From positions 1 through 40,905 of the forward strand of contig JAKISW010000023.1 of the NCBI GenBank assembly GCA_021648375.1: 40,905 bases of DNA. The letters are read 5' to 3'. The notes under the pieces are model-generated. The model saw nothing but the letters and a program-made list of their open reading frames with translations, was not told where the DNA came from and did no database searches. This document shows, in pieces, positions 17,006-25,646 of the stretch (within the stretch, counting starts at the first letter, position 1; every line of letters starts with the position of its first letter). Both the position numbers and the translations under genes were made by a program. The stretch comes from Devosiaceae bacterium. Its GTDB lineage: Bacteria > Pseudomonadota > Alphaproteobacteria > Rhizobiales > Devosiaceae.

Positions 17006-17604
17006 AACACCCTGTTTTTATCGGAGACAGATTTCTCCATAATGTAATAGAGCACGCCACGTTCCCCATGGCGCCCCGTTTCGTGATAACCTAATCGTTC
17101 AAATATCTGCAAGTTTTCTACCCGTACTGTTTCCAGCCAGAATTTGCCGCCTTGCTTGTGCGCCACATCAAACAGTTTTGTGGCTGCTCCTTGTCCCCGT
17201 GCTGATCTGGCTACAGCTACAAATTCAATAATGTTGACATTTTCAGCACGAATTCGTTTGCGCCGCATATTATCATGCGCGATGGTCCTAAACGCCTGCA
17301 AGAATCCAGCTGAGGAAATACTGGCAATTAACCATTTTAATTGTGCCATAGCAGCAGGAGGTTTCCCTCCCCCCAACACAATTACCCCGGTTAGGGTGTC
17401 GCCATCAAACAATCCTATCAAATTATCTGGCTTCATATGCACAAGTTTCAAAACTGCCCGGAACCATCCCTGCATACTTTTTGGCCGCACTGGCTTATCA
17501 CCACCAAGAATATCCAGCAGGCCAACATCATCGGCAAAACTCTTAGCGAAAAGAGCAGACGCCGCCTCAATTTCATTTGCAACAAGCAGGCGGGGATTGT
17601 TCAT
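17002..17604 (-). CDS. GNAT family N-acetyltransferase
   Basis: A 200-residue GNAT protein. The acetyl-CoA-binding motif A appears as EFVAVARSARGQGAATKLFD (about 126-145) with the R-x-x-G-x-G/A signature, followed by FWLETVRVENLQIFERLGY, a typical motif-B end. The substrate is unknown. It overlaps the upstream membrane-protein gene and the downstream tetR gene by four bases each, so the three are translationally coupled. Confidence 0.87.
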   Translation of the reverse strand: MNNPRLLVANEIEAASALFAKSFADDVGLLDILGGDKPVRPKSMQGWFRAVLKLVHMKPDNLIGLFDGDTLTGVIVLGGGKPPAAMAQLKWLIASISSAGFLQAFRTIAHDNMRRKRIRAENVNIIEFVAVARSARGQGAATKLFDVAHKQGGKFWLETVRVENLQIFERLGYHETGRHGERGVLYYIMEKSVSDKNRVF

Positions 17605-18212
17605 TTTGAGGCATCACTTTTCTCTGGTGAAAATGGTGCCTCGGTCACCAAATGTGCTATTAATAATTTAAAAAACAACAAGGGTAAAAACCAGTTCAAC
17701 CCCGCCACCCCAAAAAACTGTAACTGTGCACCCAGCAATCCCAAGGAAAAGAACAAAACGGCTGTGGGTCGCTGCAAATAAAGCGGAACCCATAAAATCA
17801 CCACAGCTGCTATCATCAAAAACCCGAACACCAGCGCAAAGTACGTTATTGGATTTGACGCAAACAACCATCCAAAAATACCAATATGCAACCCGTGAAT
17901 TGCAATGAAGCGAAATAGCGCAATTTTTGAATGTTGTGGCCGATGATACCAACGCTTGGCGGTATTGGTTGCGTTGGTTAGCAGCCCCCCTCCCAGATCA
18001 AGTGCTAAAATAACAACGAATATCGAGGTTAGCCAATTGTTAGAAAACCCCTCCTCCAGCCAATAAAGCGCAATAACCGCCAAGGCAATCAGCAGGCCTC
18101 CCAAAAGCTGCAACCATTCTTCTGCATCGGTTGCACCCGGCCCCACAAACCGATCCCAACTTCCCATGAAGCCTTTGCGCGGCAAAGGGGAAACCCAATC
18201 AATCTTATGCAC
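17601..18212 (-). CDS. Integral membrane protein of unknown function
   Basis: A 203-residue protein with about six hydrophobic segments (roughly 36-52, 61-78, 100-118, 120-145, 150-168 and 170-190). I do not recognise a family. The start is GTG at 18212, supported by GGAGG eight bases upstream. It is first in an operon with a GNAT enzyme and a TetR regulator, behind a palindromic operator candidate. A small-molecule resistance or modification role would fit the company, but nothing in the protein shows it. Confidence 0.75.
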   Translation of the reverse strand: MHKIDWVSPLPRKGFMGSWDRFVGPGATDAEEWLQLLGGLLIALAVIALYWLEEGFSNNWLTSIFVVILALDLGGGLLTNATNTAKRWYHRPQHSKIALFRFIAIHGLHIGIFGWLFASNPITYFALVFGFLMIAAVVILWVPLYLQRPTAVLFFSLGLLGAQLQFFGVAGLNWFLPLLFFKLLIAHLVTEAPFSPEKSDASK

Positions 18213-18240
18213 CTCACACCTCCATATATAATATCAAACT

Positions 18241-18268
18241 TATAATAACTAACCAGTCAGTTATTATA
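18241..18268 (-). promoter_or_regulatory. Candidate TetR operator
   Basis: TATAATAACT (18241-18250) and AGTTATTATA (18259-18268) are perfect inverted 10-base arms around AACCAGTC. The core AACTAACCAGTCAGTT resembles operators of TetR repressors. It lies 29 bases upstream of the GTG start of an operon that ends with a tetR gene. The AT-rich outer arms could overlap a -10 element. Confidence 0.6.
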
Positions 18269-18467
18269 GGCACCACCATTAGTCAAGGGATGTAATTTTT
18301 AGATATCTGAATGCTTATGCTAACGGCACAAAATCTCTCTTTATCAAAAACAACACCTGCGACGGCATCGTTAGGTCAGGCCCCTGAATTTGATTTCATT
18401 TCTCCTTGCCTTTTTTCCCCTGAGCAATCATAAAGCGCCCTCTCTTGGCCCGCACGAGAATCGCTTC

Positions 18468-19136
18468 ATGAACTCAATAGTCATTCAATTTCCCGGCTCC
18501 AACCGCGACCGCGATATGATTGCTGCCTTAAGCAAGATTTCAAATAAAGCTCCAACCCTTGTCTGGCATAAAGAAACAAGCCTGCCAAAAGCTGACCTTA
18601 TTGTGATACCGGGTGGTTTTTCATATGGGGATTATTTACGTGCCGGAGCCATTGCTGCCCGCTCCCCAATCGTTGAAGAAATCAAAAATGCCGCCGCCAA
18701 AGGCGTTCCAATTTTAGGGGTGTGCAACGGCTTTCAAATTTTGAGTGAAGCGCAGCTTTTACCCGGAACATTGATGCGCAACGCCTCGCTGAAATTTGTC
18801 TGCAAAACCGTAAAACTTGAAGTCACCAACAATCAGACTTTTTTCACTTCAAAATATCAAAAAAACCAGATAATTTCCTGCCCCGTCGCCCATCATGACG
18901 GTAATTATTTTACCTCCCCCGATCAGCTGCAAAGACTGGAAGACAATCAACAGGTTGCTTTCAGATACGCCGATAACACAAACCCCAATGGCTCAATTAA
19001 TGATATTGCCGGTGTGTTCAACGAACAAAAAAACATACTCGGCCTGATGCCCCACCCCGAGAATCTAATTGAAAAAGCCCATGGCGGAGAAGATGGTCGC
19101 CCCCTGTTTGAAAGTCTTTTGGAGGCTTTAACATGA
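18468..19136 (+). CDS. purQ: Phosphoribosylformylglycinamidine synthase subunit PurQ
   Basis: The glutaminase subunit of FGAM synthase, 222 residues. A class I amidotransferase core is visible: VIPGGFSYGDYLRAG, the nucleophile cysteine in GVCNGFQ (about 84-90) and the catalytic HPE in LMPHPEN near the C-terminus. It supplies ammonia from glutamine to PurL. ATG 18468 is chosen over upstream in-frame TTG 18390 because MNSIVIQFPGSN matches the family start. Its stop overlaps the purL start (ATGA). Confidence 0.96.
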   Translation: MNSIVIQFPGSNRDRDMIAALSKISNKAPTLVWHKETSLPKADLIVIPGGFSYGDYLRAGAIAARSPIVEEIKNAAAKGVPILGVCNGFQILSEAQLLPGTLMRNASLKFVCKTVKLEVTNNQTFFTSKYQKNQIISCPVAHHDGNYFTSPDQLQRLEDNQQVAFRYADNTNPNGSINDIAGVFNEQKNILGLMPHPENLIEKAHGGEDGRPLFESLLEALT

Positions 19137-21343
19137 GCAATTATTTCGAACCAGAAATCACTCCCGAATTGATTGCAGACCACGGCCTTAACACGGAAGA
19201 ATATCAAAAAATCCTCTCGCTGATCGGACGCGAACCAACCTATACGGAACTGGGCATATTCTCGGCCATGTGGAATGAGCATTGCTCCTATAAAAGTTCC
19301 AAAAAATGGCTAAAAACCCTGCCCACTACCGGCGAATGCGTAATTATGGGACCGGGAGAAAACGCCGGTGTCGTTGATATTGGTGACGGTCAGGCCGTGG
19401 TCTTTAAGATGGAAAGCCACAATCACCCCTCATTCATCGAACCTTATCAGGGCGCCGCAACCGGGGTTGGTGGCATATTGCGCGATGTTTTCACCATGGG
19501 AGCACGCCCGGTCGCCGCCATGAATGCCCTTAGATTTGGCGAACCAAAAAATCACAAAACCCGTCACCTGGTCTCTGGCGTGGTCGCAGGGGTTGGCGGT
19601 TATGGCAATTGTTTTGGCGTTCCCGTGGTTGGTGGTGAAGTGGAATTTGACCCCCGCTACAACACCAACAATCTGGTAAATGCCTTTGCCGCCGGAATTG
19701 TTGACACGGACAAGATATTTTATTCTGAAGCTAAAGGCGTTGGCCTGCCGGTGGTTTATCTTGGTGCAAAAACCGGCCGTGACGGGGTTGGCGGCGCAAC
19801 CATGGCCTCGGCCGAATTTGACAATGACATTGAAGAAAAACGCCCCACCGTTCAGGTCGGCGACCCGTTTACCGAAAAGCGCCTGATGGAAGCCACATTG
19901 GAACTTATGGCCACCGGAGCGGTGGTTGCCATTCAGGACATGGGAGCGGCCGGGCTAACCTGTTCTGCCGTTGAGATGGGTGCTAAGGGCGGCCTTGGCA
20001 TTACGTTAAACCTTGATCAGGTGCCGGTGCGCGAAGAAAACATGACACCCTATGAGATGATGCTTTCTGAAAGTCAGGAACGTATGCTCATGGTATTGCA
20101 TCCTGAAAAAGAACATCAGGCCCGGGCGGTATTTGAAAAATGGGAACTGGATTTTGCAACTGTTGGCAAAACCACCAATGATTTGCGCTTTTCAATATTC
20201 TGGCAGGGCAATGAAGTCGCCAATCTGCCAATCCGCGAGCTTGGTGATGAGGCTCCCGAATATGATCGGGAATGGATAGCAACAAAACCACCGTTAGAGC
20301 CAAAAAGAGATCTGCCCAAAAACGATATTGCCGATGTATTGCTTCAACTGATTGCCTCGCCAAATCTTAGCTCGCGCCGCTGGGTATGGGAGCAGTATGA
20401 TACCTTAATTCAAGGCAATTCTTTGCAACTTCCCGGTGGGGACGCCGGAGTTATTAGGGTCGATGGCCACCAAAGCAAAGCCCTTGCCTTTTCTTCGGAC
20501 GTAACGCCTCGCTATTGTGAGGCCGACCCGTTTGAGGGGGGCAAACAGGCAGTGGCTGAATGCTGGCGCAATATTTGCGCCACCGGTGCCACCCCCCTTG
20601 CCTGCTCGGACAATCTTAACTTTGGCAATCCTGAAAAGCCTCGTATTATGGGACAATTGGTTGGTGCAATCAAAGGCATTGGCGATGCGTGCAAGGCTTT
20701 AAATTTCCCCATCGTTTCGGGCAATGTTTCCCTTTATAACGAAACCAATGGCGTTGGCATTTTACCGACCCCAACCATTGCCGGGGTCGGGCTGCTTGCT
20801 GACTGGTCCAAAATGGCTAAAATTGCTTTTGGTGCTGAAGGGCAAATAATCCTGCTGATCGGCGCGGCTGATAATTGGGGCAGCCATCTTAGCCAATCCC
20901 AATATCTGGCCCAAATTCATAATGATTTTGACGGCCCGCCGCCCCCGGTTGATCTGGATAAAGAAAAAAACTCCGGAGAATTCATTCGCGCAATAGTGGC
21001 AAAAGGCCTGGTTAGTTCTGTGCATGATTGCTCTGGTGGTGGCCTTGGCATCGCCATCGCGGAAATGGCCCTGGCCGCCGATATGGGTGCAATCATTTCG
21101 CCACCGCCCGACTCTAATTCTACCGCTGCTTTTTTTGGTGAAGATCAGGGCCGGTATGTAATCGCCGTCGATGAAAAACATCTGCAAGAAATTCAAAATA
21201 TGGCTAAAGCCTCAAAAACTCCCGCTTTGATTATCGGTGCGACCGGAGGCCACACCTTGAAGCTGGGGCAAGCCCGTGCCATATCTGTTGCAGAGCTTAA
21301 ATCAGCCTTTGAGGGCTGGTTCCCCCAATTTATGGCTACTTAA
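19133..21343 (+). CDS. purL: Phosphoribosylformylglycinamidine synthase subunit PurL
   Basis: The ATP-dependent synthase subunit, 736 residues, the normal length for the small-type PurL that works with PurS and PurQ. Motifs include GIFSAMWNEHCSYKSS (catalytic His), MGPGENAGVVDIGD, FKMESHNHPS and DMGAAGLTCSAVEM. The C-terminal half repeats the AIR-synthase fold (GVGLLADW, SVHDCSGGGLGIA). It makes FGAM from FGAR in purine synthesis. It is coupled to purQ by a four-base overlap and is followed 14 bases later by bolA. Confidence 0.97.
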   Translation: MSNYFEPEITPELIADHGLNTEEYQKILSLIGREPTYTELGIFSAMWNEHCSYKSSKKWLKTLPTTGECVIMGPGENAGVVDIGDGQAVVFKMESHNHPSFIEPYQGAATGVGGILRDVFTMGARPVAAMNALRFGEPKNHKTRHLVSGVVAGVGGYGNCFGVPVVGGEVEFDPRYNTNNLVNAFAAGIVDTDKIFYSEAKGVGLPVVYLGAKTGRDGVGGATMASAEFDNDIEEKRPTVQVGDPFTEKRLMEATLELMATGAVVAIQDMGAAGLTCSAVEMGAKGGLGITLNLDQVPVREENMTPYEMMLSESQERMLMVLHPEKEHQARAVFEKWELDFATVGKTTNDLRFSIFWQGNEVANLPIRELGDEAPEYDREWIATKPPLEPKRDLPKNDIADVLLQLIASPNLSSRRWVWEQYDTLIQGNSLQLPGGDAGVIRVDGHQSKALAFSSDVTPRYCEADPFEGGKQAVAECWRNICATGATPLACSDNLNFGNPEKPRIMGQLVGAIKGIGDACKALNFPIVSGNVSLYNETNGVGILPTPTIAGVGLLADWSKMAKIAFGAEGQIILLIGAADNWGSHLSQSQYLAQIHNDFDGPPPPVDLDKEKNSGEFIRAIVAKGLVSSVHDCSGGGLGIAIAEMALAADMGAIISPPPDSNSTAAFFGEDQGRYVIAVDEKHLQEIQNMAKASKTPALIIGATGGHTLKLGQARAISVAELKSAFEGWFPQFMAT

Positions 21344-21357
21344 AAAAGGATTTACCC

Positions 21358-21582
21358 ATGGAAACTGCCGAAATAGAACGCCTGATCCGTGATGCAATCC
21401 CCGGTGCCTCCGTTCTTGCCCAAACCGACGATGGCCGCCATTATACCGCGACCGTTGTCGCCTCAGCTTTTGATGGCAAATCCCGCGTACAACAGCATCA
21501 AATGGTTTATGCCGCCCTTAAAGAAAAAATCGGCGGTAACGAACTGCATGCTTTGGCCCTGCAAACCAGTGTTCCCCAATAA
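21358..21582 (+). CDS. BolA family protein
   Basis: A 74-residue BolA-like protein with the ALxxSF-type helix replaced by HQMVYAALKEKIGGNELHALAL, whose His is the conserved iron-sulfur ligand position. It is of the short BolA2/IbaG type. BolA proteins form [2Fe-2S]-bridged pairs with CGFS glutaredoxins, and a CGFS glutaredoxin gene lies 250 bases downstream, so partnership in iron-sulfur handling is likely. It follows purL closely, an arrangement typical of alphaproteobacteria. Confidence 0.93.
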   Translation: METAEIERLIRDAIPGASVLAQTDDGRHYTATVVASAFDGKSRVQQHQMVYAALKEKIGGNELHALALQTSVPQ

Positions 21583-21691
21583 ACCGCTTAGCATAAAACT
21601 AACCTAGAAATTCCGGCAAATTCCATTGATTTTGCCCCTCGACTTCTCAACCATGAATGCCTATTTAATTTCTAATCGGAGTTGATTATCC

Positions 21692-21835
21692 ATGAGCGAA
21701 TTCTTTCTTGCCATCGCTTTGATACTTGTGATTTCGATCGCGGCGGATTTTCGTGTTTTAAATGCCCTGATCTGCCTTTTTAATTCTGTTACCGGCACAA
21801 TTCGCCGTCAACTGTTCAAAGGAACAAACAAATGA
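21692..21835 (+). CDS. Small membrane protein coupled to the glutaredoxin gene
   Basis: A 47-residue ORF between bolA and the glutaredoxin gene. It begins MSEFFLAIALILVISIAADF, giving one membrane helix at about 4-18, and ends with a basic tail RRQLFKGTNK. CGGAG lies 13 bases before its ATG, and its TGA overlaps the glutaredoxin ATG in an ATGA junction. That junction and the clean reading frame make it a likely real gene. I recognise no family. A membrane partner or tether for the BolA/Grx pair is possible but unproven. Confidence 0.6.
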   Translation: MSEFFLAIALILVISIAADFRVLNALICLFNSVTGTIRRQLFKGTNK

Positions 21836-22167
21836 GTGATATCCAGGCCATTATAGAAAAACAAGTAAAAGCCAGCCCGGTTGTTTTGTTTATGAAGGGT
21901 AGCGCTGATTTTCCCCAGTGCGGATTTTCCGGTCAGGTTATCCAGATCCTAAAATATCTGGAATTGGATTTTAAAACCGCCAATGTTCTGGAGAGCGACG
22001 AAATGCGCCAGGGCATCAAGGATTATTCCAACTGGCCCACCATTCCCCAGTTATATGTTAATGGCGAATTTGTTGGCGGCGCCGATATTATTCGCGAAAT
22101 GTTTCAGGCTGGCGAATTGCAGGACCTGCTGGGCAAAAACGGCATTGAACATAAAGCCCAAGACTAG
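21832..22167 (+). CDS. grxD: Monothiol glutaredoxin, Grx4 family
   Basis: A 111-residue monothiol glutaredoxin with the CGFS active site (Cys30), WPTIPQLYVNGEFVGG (cis-proline and glutathione-binding region) and the usual start VKASPVVLFMKG. CGFS glutaredoxins bind [2Fe-2S] with glutathione and with BolA proteins, serving iron-sulfur transfer. The ATG overlaps the upstream small ORF. Its TAG stop is the first three bases of a dispersed TAGAGC repeat, so the repeat has landed exactly at the end of the gene. Confidence 0.95.
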   Translation: MSDIQAIIEKQVKASPVVLFMKGSADFPQCGFSGQVIQILKYLELDFKTANVLESDEMRQGIKDYSNWPTIPQLYVNGEFVGGADIIREMFQAGELQDLLGKNGIEHKAQD

Positions 22168-22324
22168 AGCATTTTCAGGATAAGCATGCCCTCGGGCTTG
22201 ACCCGGGGTGGGTCCGGTTATCCAGCCCGCCGGCGTGAGGCAAAAAGTTCAGCACTTTTTTAGTGCTGTTTCGAAAATGCGACAAATCAAAGACTTAGAA
22301 CTTTTGTTTTGGTTCCTCCAAAAC
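22165..22324. repeat. Composite dispersed repeat, nested
   Basis: The outer element begins TAGAGCATTTTCAGGATAAG (22165-22184) and ends AAAATGCGACAAATCAAAG (about 22274-22292), matching the complete copy at 25545. Inside it lies CATGCCCTCGGGCTTGACCC, a half of the second repeat family seen at 12677. A 7-bp hairpin GTTTTGG-TTCCT-CCAAAAC (22306-22324) closes it. Confidence 0.65.
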
Positions 22325-22352
22325 ATGATGGTCTCTAAAGGATATTTCTATA

Positions 22353-22817
22353 ATGAGCGAACATATTTGGTCCGTATACCTGTCGGGTGAAATTCATACC
22401 GATTGGCGCGAACAGATTAAAACCGGAGCAAAAACCCTCGATTTACCGGTGGTTTTTTCCGCTCCGATTACTGATCATGAAGCTTCTGATGATTGCGGCG
22501 TTAAAATTCTTGGAGCAGAGGAAAATAAATTCTGGCATGATCACAAGGGCGCAAAAATCAACGCTATTCGCACCCGCACTTTAATTTCCATGGCCGATAT
22601 TGTGGTCGTGCATTTTGGCGAAAAATACAGACAATGGAACGCAGCTTTTGATGCGGGAGTTGCCAGCTCCCTGGATATTCGCCTGATTGTTATGCATGCC
22701 GATGAGCATCAACATGCACTTAAGGAAATTGATGCAGTGGCCATGGCAGTGACAAAAACCCCTCAGGAGGTGGTTGAAATTCTTGCCTATGTGACTGATG
22801 GCAGACTTGAAAAATAA
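22353..22817 (+). CDS. YtoQ family protein
   Basis: A 154-residue protein of the YtoQ family. The start WSVYLSGEIHTDWREQI, FSAPITDHEASDDCG and MADIVVVHFGEKYRQWNAAFDAG are characteristic. The fold is related to nucleoside 2-deoxyribosyltransferases, but no activity is established for the family. The ORF is free-standing behind a repeat-rich gap of 185 bases; ATAAT and a weak ribosome binding site precede ATG 22353. Confidence 0.87.
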   Translation: MSEHIWSVYLSGEIHTDWREQIKTGAKTLDLPVVFSAPITDHEASDDCGVKILGAEENKFWHDHKGAKINAIRTRTLISMADIVVVHFGEKYRQWNAAFDAGVASSLDIRLIVMHADEHQHALKEIDAVAMAVTKTPQEVVEILAYVTDGRLEK

Positions 22818-22924
22818 CCATCACCAATTTTCATGGCTTTATCAAAAGCTCTGATTTGACTTCGCAAGTTCAATCCGCCTAACCTTCGCCCCTTTGCTCA
22901 ACAGGCTTGCGGGATGGCGATAAA

Positions 22925-24148
22925 ATGGCGACTGATTCTTTAAACAAGCAGCTCGCCCTGCCATTAATAGCAACCATAATAATTGGCTCCATAATTGCGT
23001 TGGTTGCTTTTGGCGCTCGCTCTTCCTTCGGAATATTCACCCTGCCGGTTACCGAAGATCTTGGTTTTTCGCGTCAGACTTATGGCATGGCAATGGCCAT
23101 ACAAAACCTGGCCTGGGGCATAGCTCAACCCTTTGCCGGAGGTTTTGCCGACAAATATGGCACAGCGCGCGTATTGGTGGTTGGAGCGCTCATTTATGCG
23201 GGCGGTATGATCGCCATGGCTATGGCATCATCGGTTGGAATTTTTTACCTTGGTGCTGGAATTTTAGTGGGTATTGGCGTCGCTGCCACCTCATTTGGTA
23301 TCATAATGGCAGCTTTTGGACGTTTGGTCCCACCTGAAAAACGCACCTTGATCTTTGGTGTGGCAACGGCGGCCTCCTCTTTAGGTCAGTTTGTTTTTGC
23401 TCCGCTGGGACAGGCCTTTATTTCCAGCTTTGGCTGGAACATGGCATTGATTTACATCGCAGCTCTGGTTTTGCTGATCATTCCGCTGGCCGTTGCACTG
23501 CGTGGCAAAACTATAAAAACTGACGATGAGATTGTTTTCCCCGCCAAAAAAGCTCTGGCTATGGCATGGGAAAATCCATCCTTTAGATTATTGACCATCG
23601 GGTTTTTTGTCTGTGGATTTTATCTGGCTTTTGTCACCATCCATCTGCCCCCCTATCTGGTGCAAAACGGGCTTAGCGCTGCGCAGGGAAGCTGGGCCAT
23701 TGCCATTATCGGCCTGTTTAATGTCTTAGGCTCACTATTGGCAGGGTATTTAGGCGGTAAATTCCCTAAGCAGATTTTGCTGGCAGCAATTTATTTAATT
23801 CGAGTTGTGGCTACTCTGGCGTTTCTTTTTGTCCCGGTTTCTCTTGTTAGCACATATGTCTTTGCTGCTGTGCTGGGCCTTGTCTGGCTGGCCACAATTC
23901 CCTTGACGGCCGGGTTGGTAAGTCAGTTTTTTGGTCCCCGATATTTGGGTATGTTGTATGGAACGGTATTTTTATCGCATCAGTTAGGTTCATTCTTTGG
24001 TGTCTGGCTTGGTGGATTGATATTTGATCTAACCGGGTCATATAATCTTTTGTGGATTCTTGCAGCAACACTGAGCCTTATATCGGCTGTACTTCATATC
24101 CCGATTAAAGAGCGTCGGGTTGGAGCTTTTTTTGCTCCCGCCACTTAA
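22925..24148 (+). CDS. MFS transporter, monocarboxylate/oxalate-formate type
   Basis: A 407-residue, 12-helix major facilitator. The loop 2-3 signature appears as GGFADKYGTARV, and the N-terminal half (GARSSFGIFTLPVTEDLGFSR) resembles the MCT/OFA group that carries small carboxylates. The substrate cannot be told from sequence. ATG 22925 has GGGATGG upstream; an in-frame TTG at 22907 would add six residues. It is followed by another MFS gene on the same strand, 158 bases later. Confidence 0.85.
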   Translation: MATDSLNKQLALPLIATIIIGSIIALVAFGARSSFGIFTLPVTEDLGFSRQTYGMAMAIQNLAWGIAQPFAGGFADKYGTARVLVVGALIYAGGMIAMAMASSVGIFYLGAGILVGIGVAATSFGIIMAAFGRLVPPEKRTLIFGVATAASSLGQFVFAPLGQAFISSFGWNMALIYIAALVLLIIPLAVALRGKTIKTDDEIVFPAKKALAMAWENPSFRLLTIGFFVCGFYLAFVTIHLPPYLVQNGLSAAQGSWAIAIIGLFNVLGSLLAGYLGGKFPKQILLAAIYLIRVVATLAFLFVPVSLVSTYVFAAVLGLVWLATIPLTAGLVSQFFGPRYLGMLYGTVFLSHQLGSFFGVWLGGLIFDLTGSYNLLWILAATLSLISAVLHIPIKERRVGAFFAPAT

Positions 24149-24306
24149 CATTACATAATTGAACATATTCTGCTCCACCCAAACAAAATCCCCCTTGCCA
24201 AACTCAATAAATTGAAGTCAAATTAACAAGACTCATGATCCTGTTAGTTGTGATTTTTAGCTAACGCCTTCGGGTTTGCTGAGTAAAAATTTTTTAGCGA
24301 GCAAAT

Positions 24307-25542
24307 ATGAATAACCAAAACGCCCAGCGGCGCCAGCTTCCGCGACTGGAATTTATTGCATTGATGGCAACATTGATGGGCCTGAACGCCCTGGCAATTG
24401 ATATTATGCTGCCTGCCCTGCCCGATATCGGAGCAGGTTTTGGCAATGATAACGCCAATGATCGCCAGTTGGTAATTTCATTTTATCTGATTGGTGCCGG
24501 GATTGGCCAATTGCTTTTTGGACCTCTCGTTGACAGGTTTGGCCGACGCAACCCGCTGATGTTCTGCTTTGGCGTTTACGTAATTACCGCCCTTGCGGCC
24601 ACCATTGTTTCCAGTTTTTCAGCCCTGATATTATTACGATTGGTGCAGGGACTTGGCACCGCAGGTTTTCGGGTTGCAGCTCTAGCCATCGTTCGTGATC
24701 TACATCATGGTCGGGCCATGGCCGAAATTCTCTCGCTGGTATTCATGGTCTTTATGATCGCGCCGATTGTAGCTCCGGGCATTGGGCAGTTGATTTTATT
24801 TGCTGCTCCATGGCAGGGAATTTTTCTGTTTGTTGCCCTTATTGGTGCAATTTCCTGGGTCTGGGCCTATATCCGGCTACCAGAATCCCTTGACCAAAAA
24901 AACCAACGCCCTCTCACAGTTAAAAGCATATTTGGCGGCTTTAAAATCGTGCTTACCAACCGGGTTTCGATGATTTATTCGATTGCCGGCATGTTTGTTT
25001 TTGGCTCTCTGGTTGGCATGCTTAATTCTTCCCAGCAGATATTCGTCGAGATTTATGGCCTGGGTGCGCTATTCCCCATCGCTTTTGCCGGAGTAGCGGT
25101 GTTAATGGCTATCGCCTCATATCTCAATTCACGCATGGTCACGCAATTTGGCATGCGACGTATGGCGCACTTTGCTTTGATTGTTTTTACAGTTTGCGCT
25201 ATTCTTTTGCTGGCTCTTTCCATGATGACAAATGTTTCCCTTCCGGTATTTTATGGGTTTTTAGGAACATTATTTTTCATGTTTTCCTGGACCGCCCCGA
25301 ACATGAATTCCTTATCCATGAACCCCCTTGGCAAGGTTGCGGGAACCGCCGCATCCACATTTGGATTTTTTCAAACCCTTGGTGGCGCATTGTTTGGCCT
25401 GTGGGTCGGCCGATTATATAACGACACTATAATACCGTTGGCCGCAGGATTTGCCATTGCCGGTATAATTTCACTGGCTCTTGTACTGATTGCTGAAAGG
25501 GGCAAATTGTTTGGAGTTGGGGACGGCGCACAAGACACCTGA
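24307..25542 (+). CDS. Bcr/CflA family drug-resistance MFS transporter
   Basis: A 411-residue 12-helix efflux transporter of the Bcr/CflA (DHA1) group. Signatures are the first helix LNALAIDIMLPALPDIG with its conserved Asp and Pro, LLFGPLVDRFGRRNPL (motif A), RLVQGLGTAGFRVAALAIVRD (motif B region) and APIVAPGIGQLI (motif C). Family members export chloramphenicol, bicyclomycin, sulfonamides or amino-acid-derived compounds; the natural substrate is open. A dispersed repeat with a long hairpin follows its stop by two bases. Confidence 0.9.
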   Translation: MNNQNAQRRQLPRLEFIALMATLMGLNALAIDIMLPALPDIGAGFGNDNANDRQLVISFYLIGAGIGQLLFGPLVDRFGRRNPLMFCFGVYVITALAATIVSSFSALILLRLVQGLGTAGFRVAALAIVRDLHHGRAMAEILSLVFMVFMIAPIVAPGIGQLILFAAPWQGIFLFVALIGAISWVWAYIRLPESLDQKNQRPLTVKSIFGGFKIVLTNRVSMIYSIAGMFVFGSLVGMLNSSQQIFVEIYGLGALFPIAFAGVAVLMAIASYLNSRMVTQFGMRRMAHFALIVFTVCAILLLALSMMTNVSLPVFYGFLGTLFFMFSWTAPNMNSLSMNPLGKVAGTAASTFGFFQTLGGALFGLWVGRLYNDTIIPLAAGFAIAGIISLALVLIAERGKLFGVGDGAQDT

Positions 25543-25544
25543 TT

Positions 25545-25613
25545 TAGAGCGCTTCCAAGATAAGTGGGCCCGGTTATCTGGTTCTAAAGCGCGACAAAAC
25601 AAAGATTTAGAGC
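25545..25613. repeat. Dispersed TAGAGC...GATAAG repeat, complete copy
   Basis: This copy runs TAGAGCGCTTCCAAGATAAG, then TGGGCCCGGTTATCTGG, then GCGCGACAAAACAAAGATTT and TAGAGC. Related copies stand at 22165 and 37532 and, less clearly, at 29537. Confidence 0.7.
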
Positions 25614-25646
25614 ATAGGTTTTGATTCTAACAAAACCTATGCTCTA
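25608..25646. terminator. Strong hairpin after Bcr/CflA gene
   Basis: TAGAGCATAGGTTTTG (25608-25623) and its exact complement (25631-25646) form a 16-bp stem with a 7-base loop. There is no U tract, so it is a stability or termination element rather than a canonical rho-independent terminator. Confidence 0.6.
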
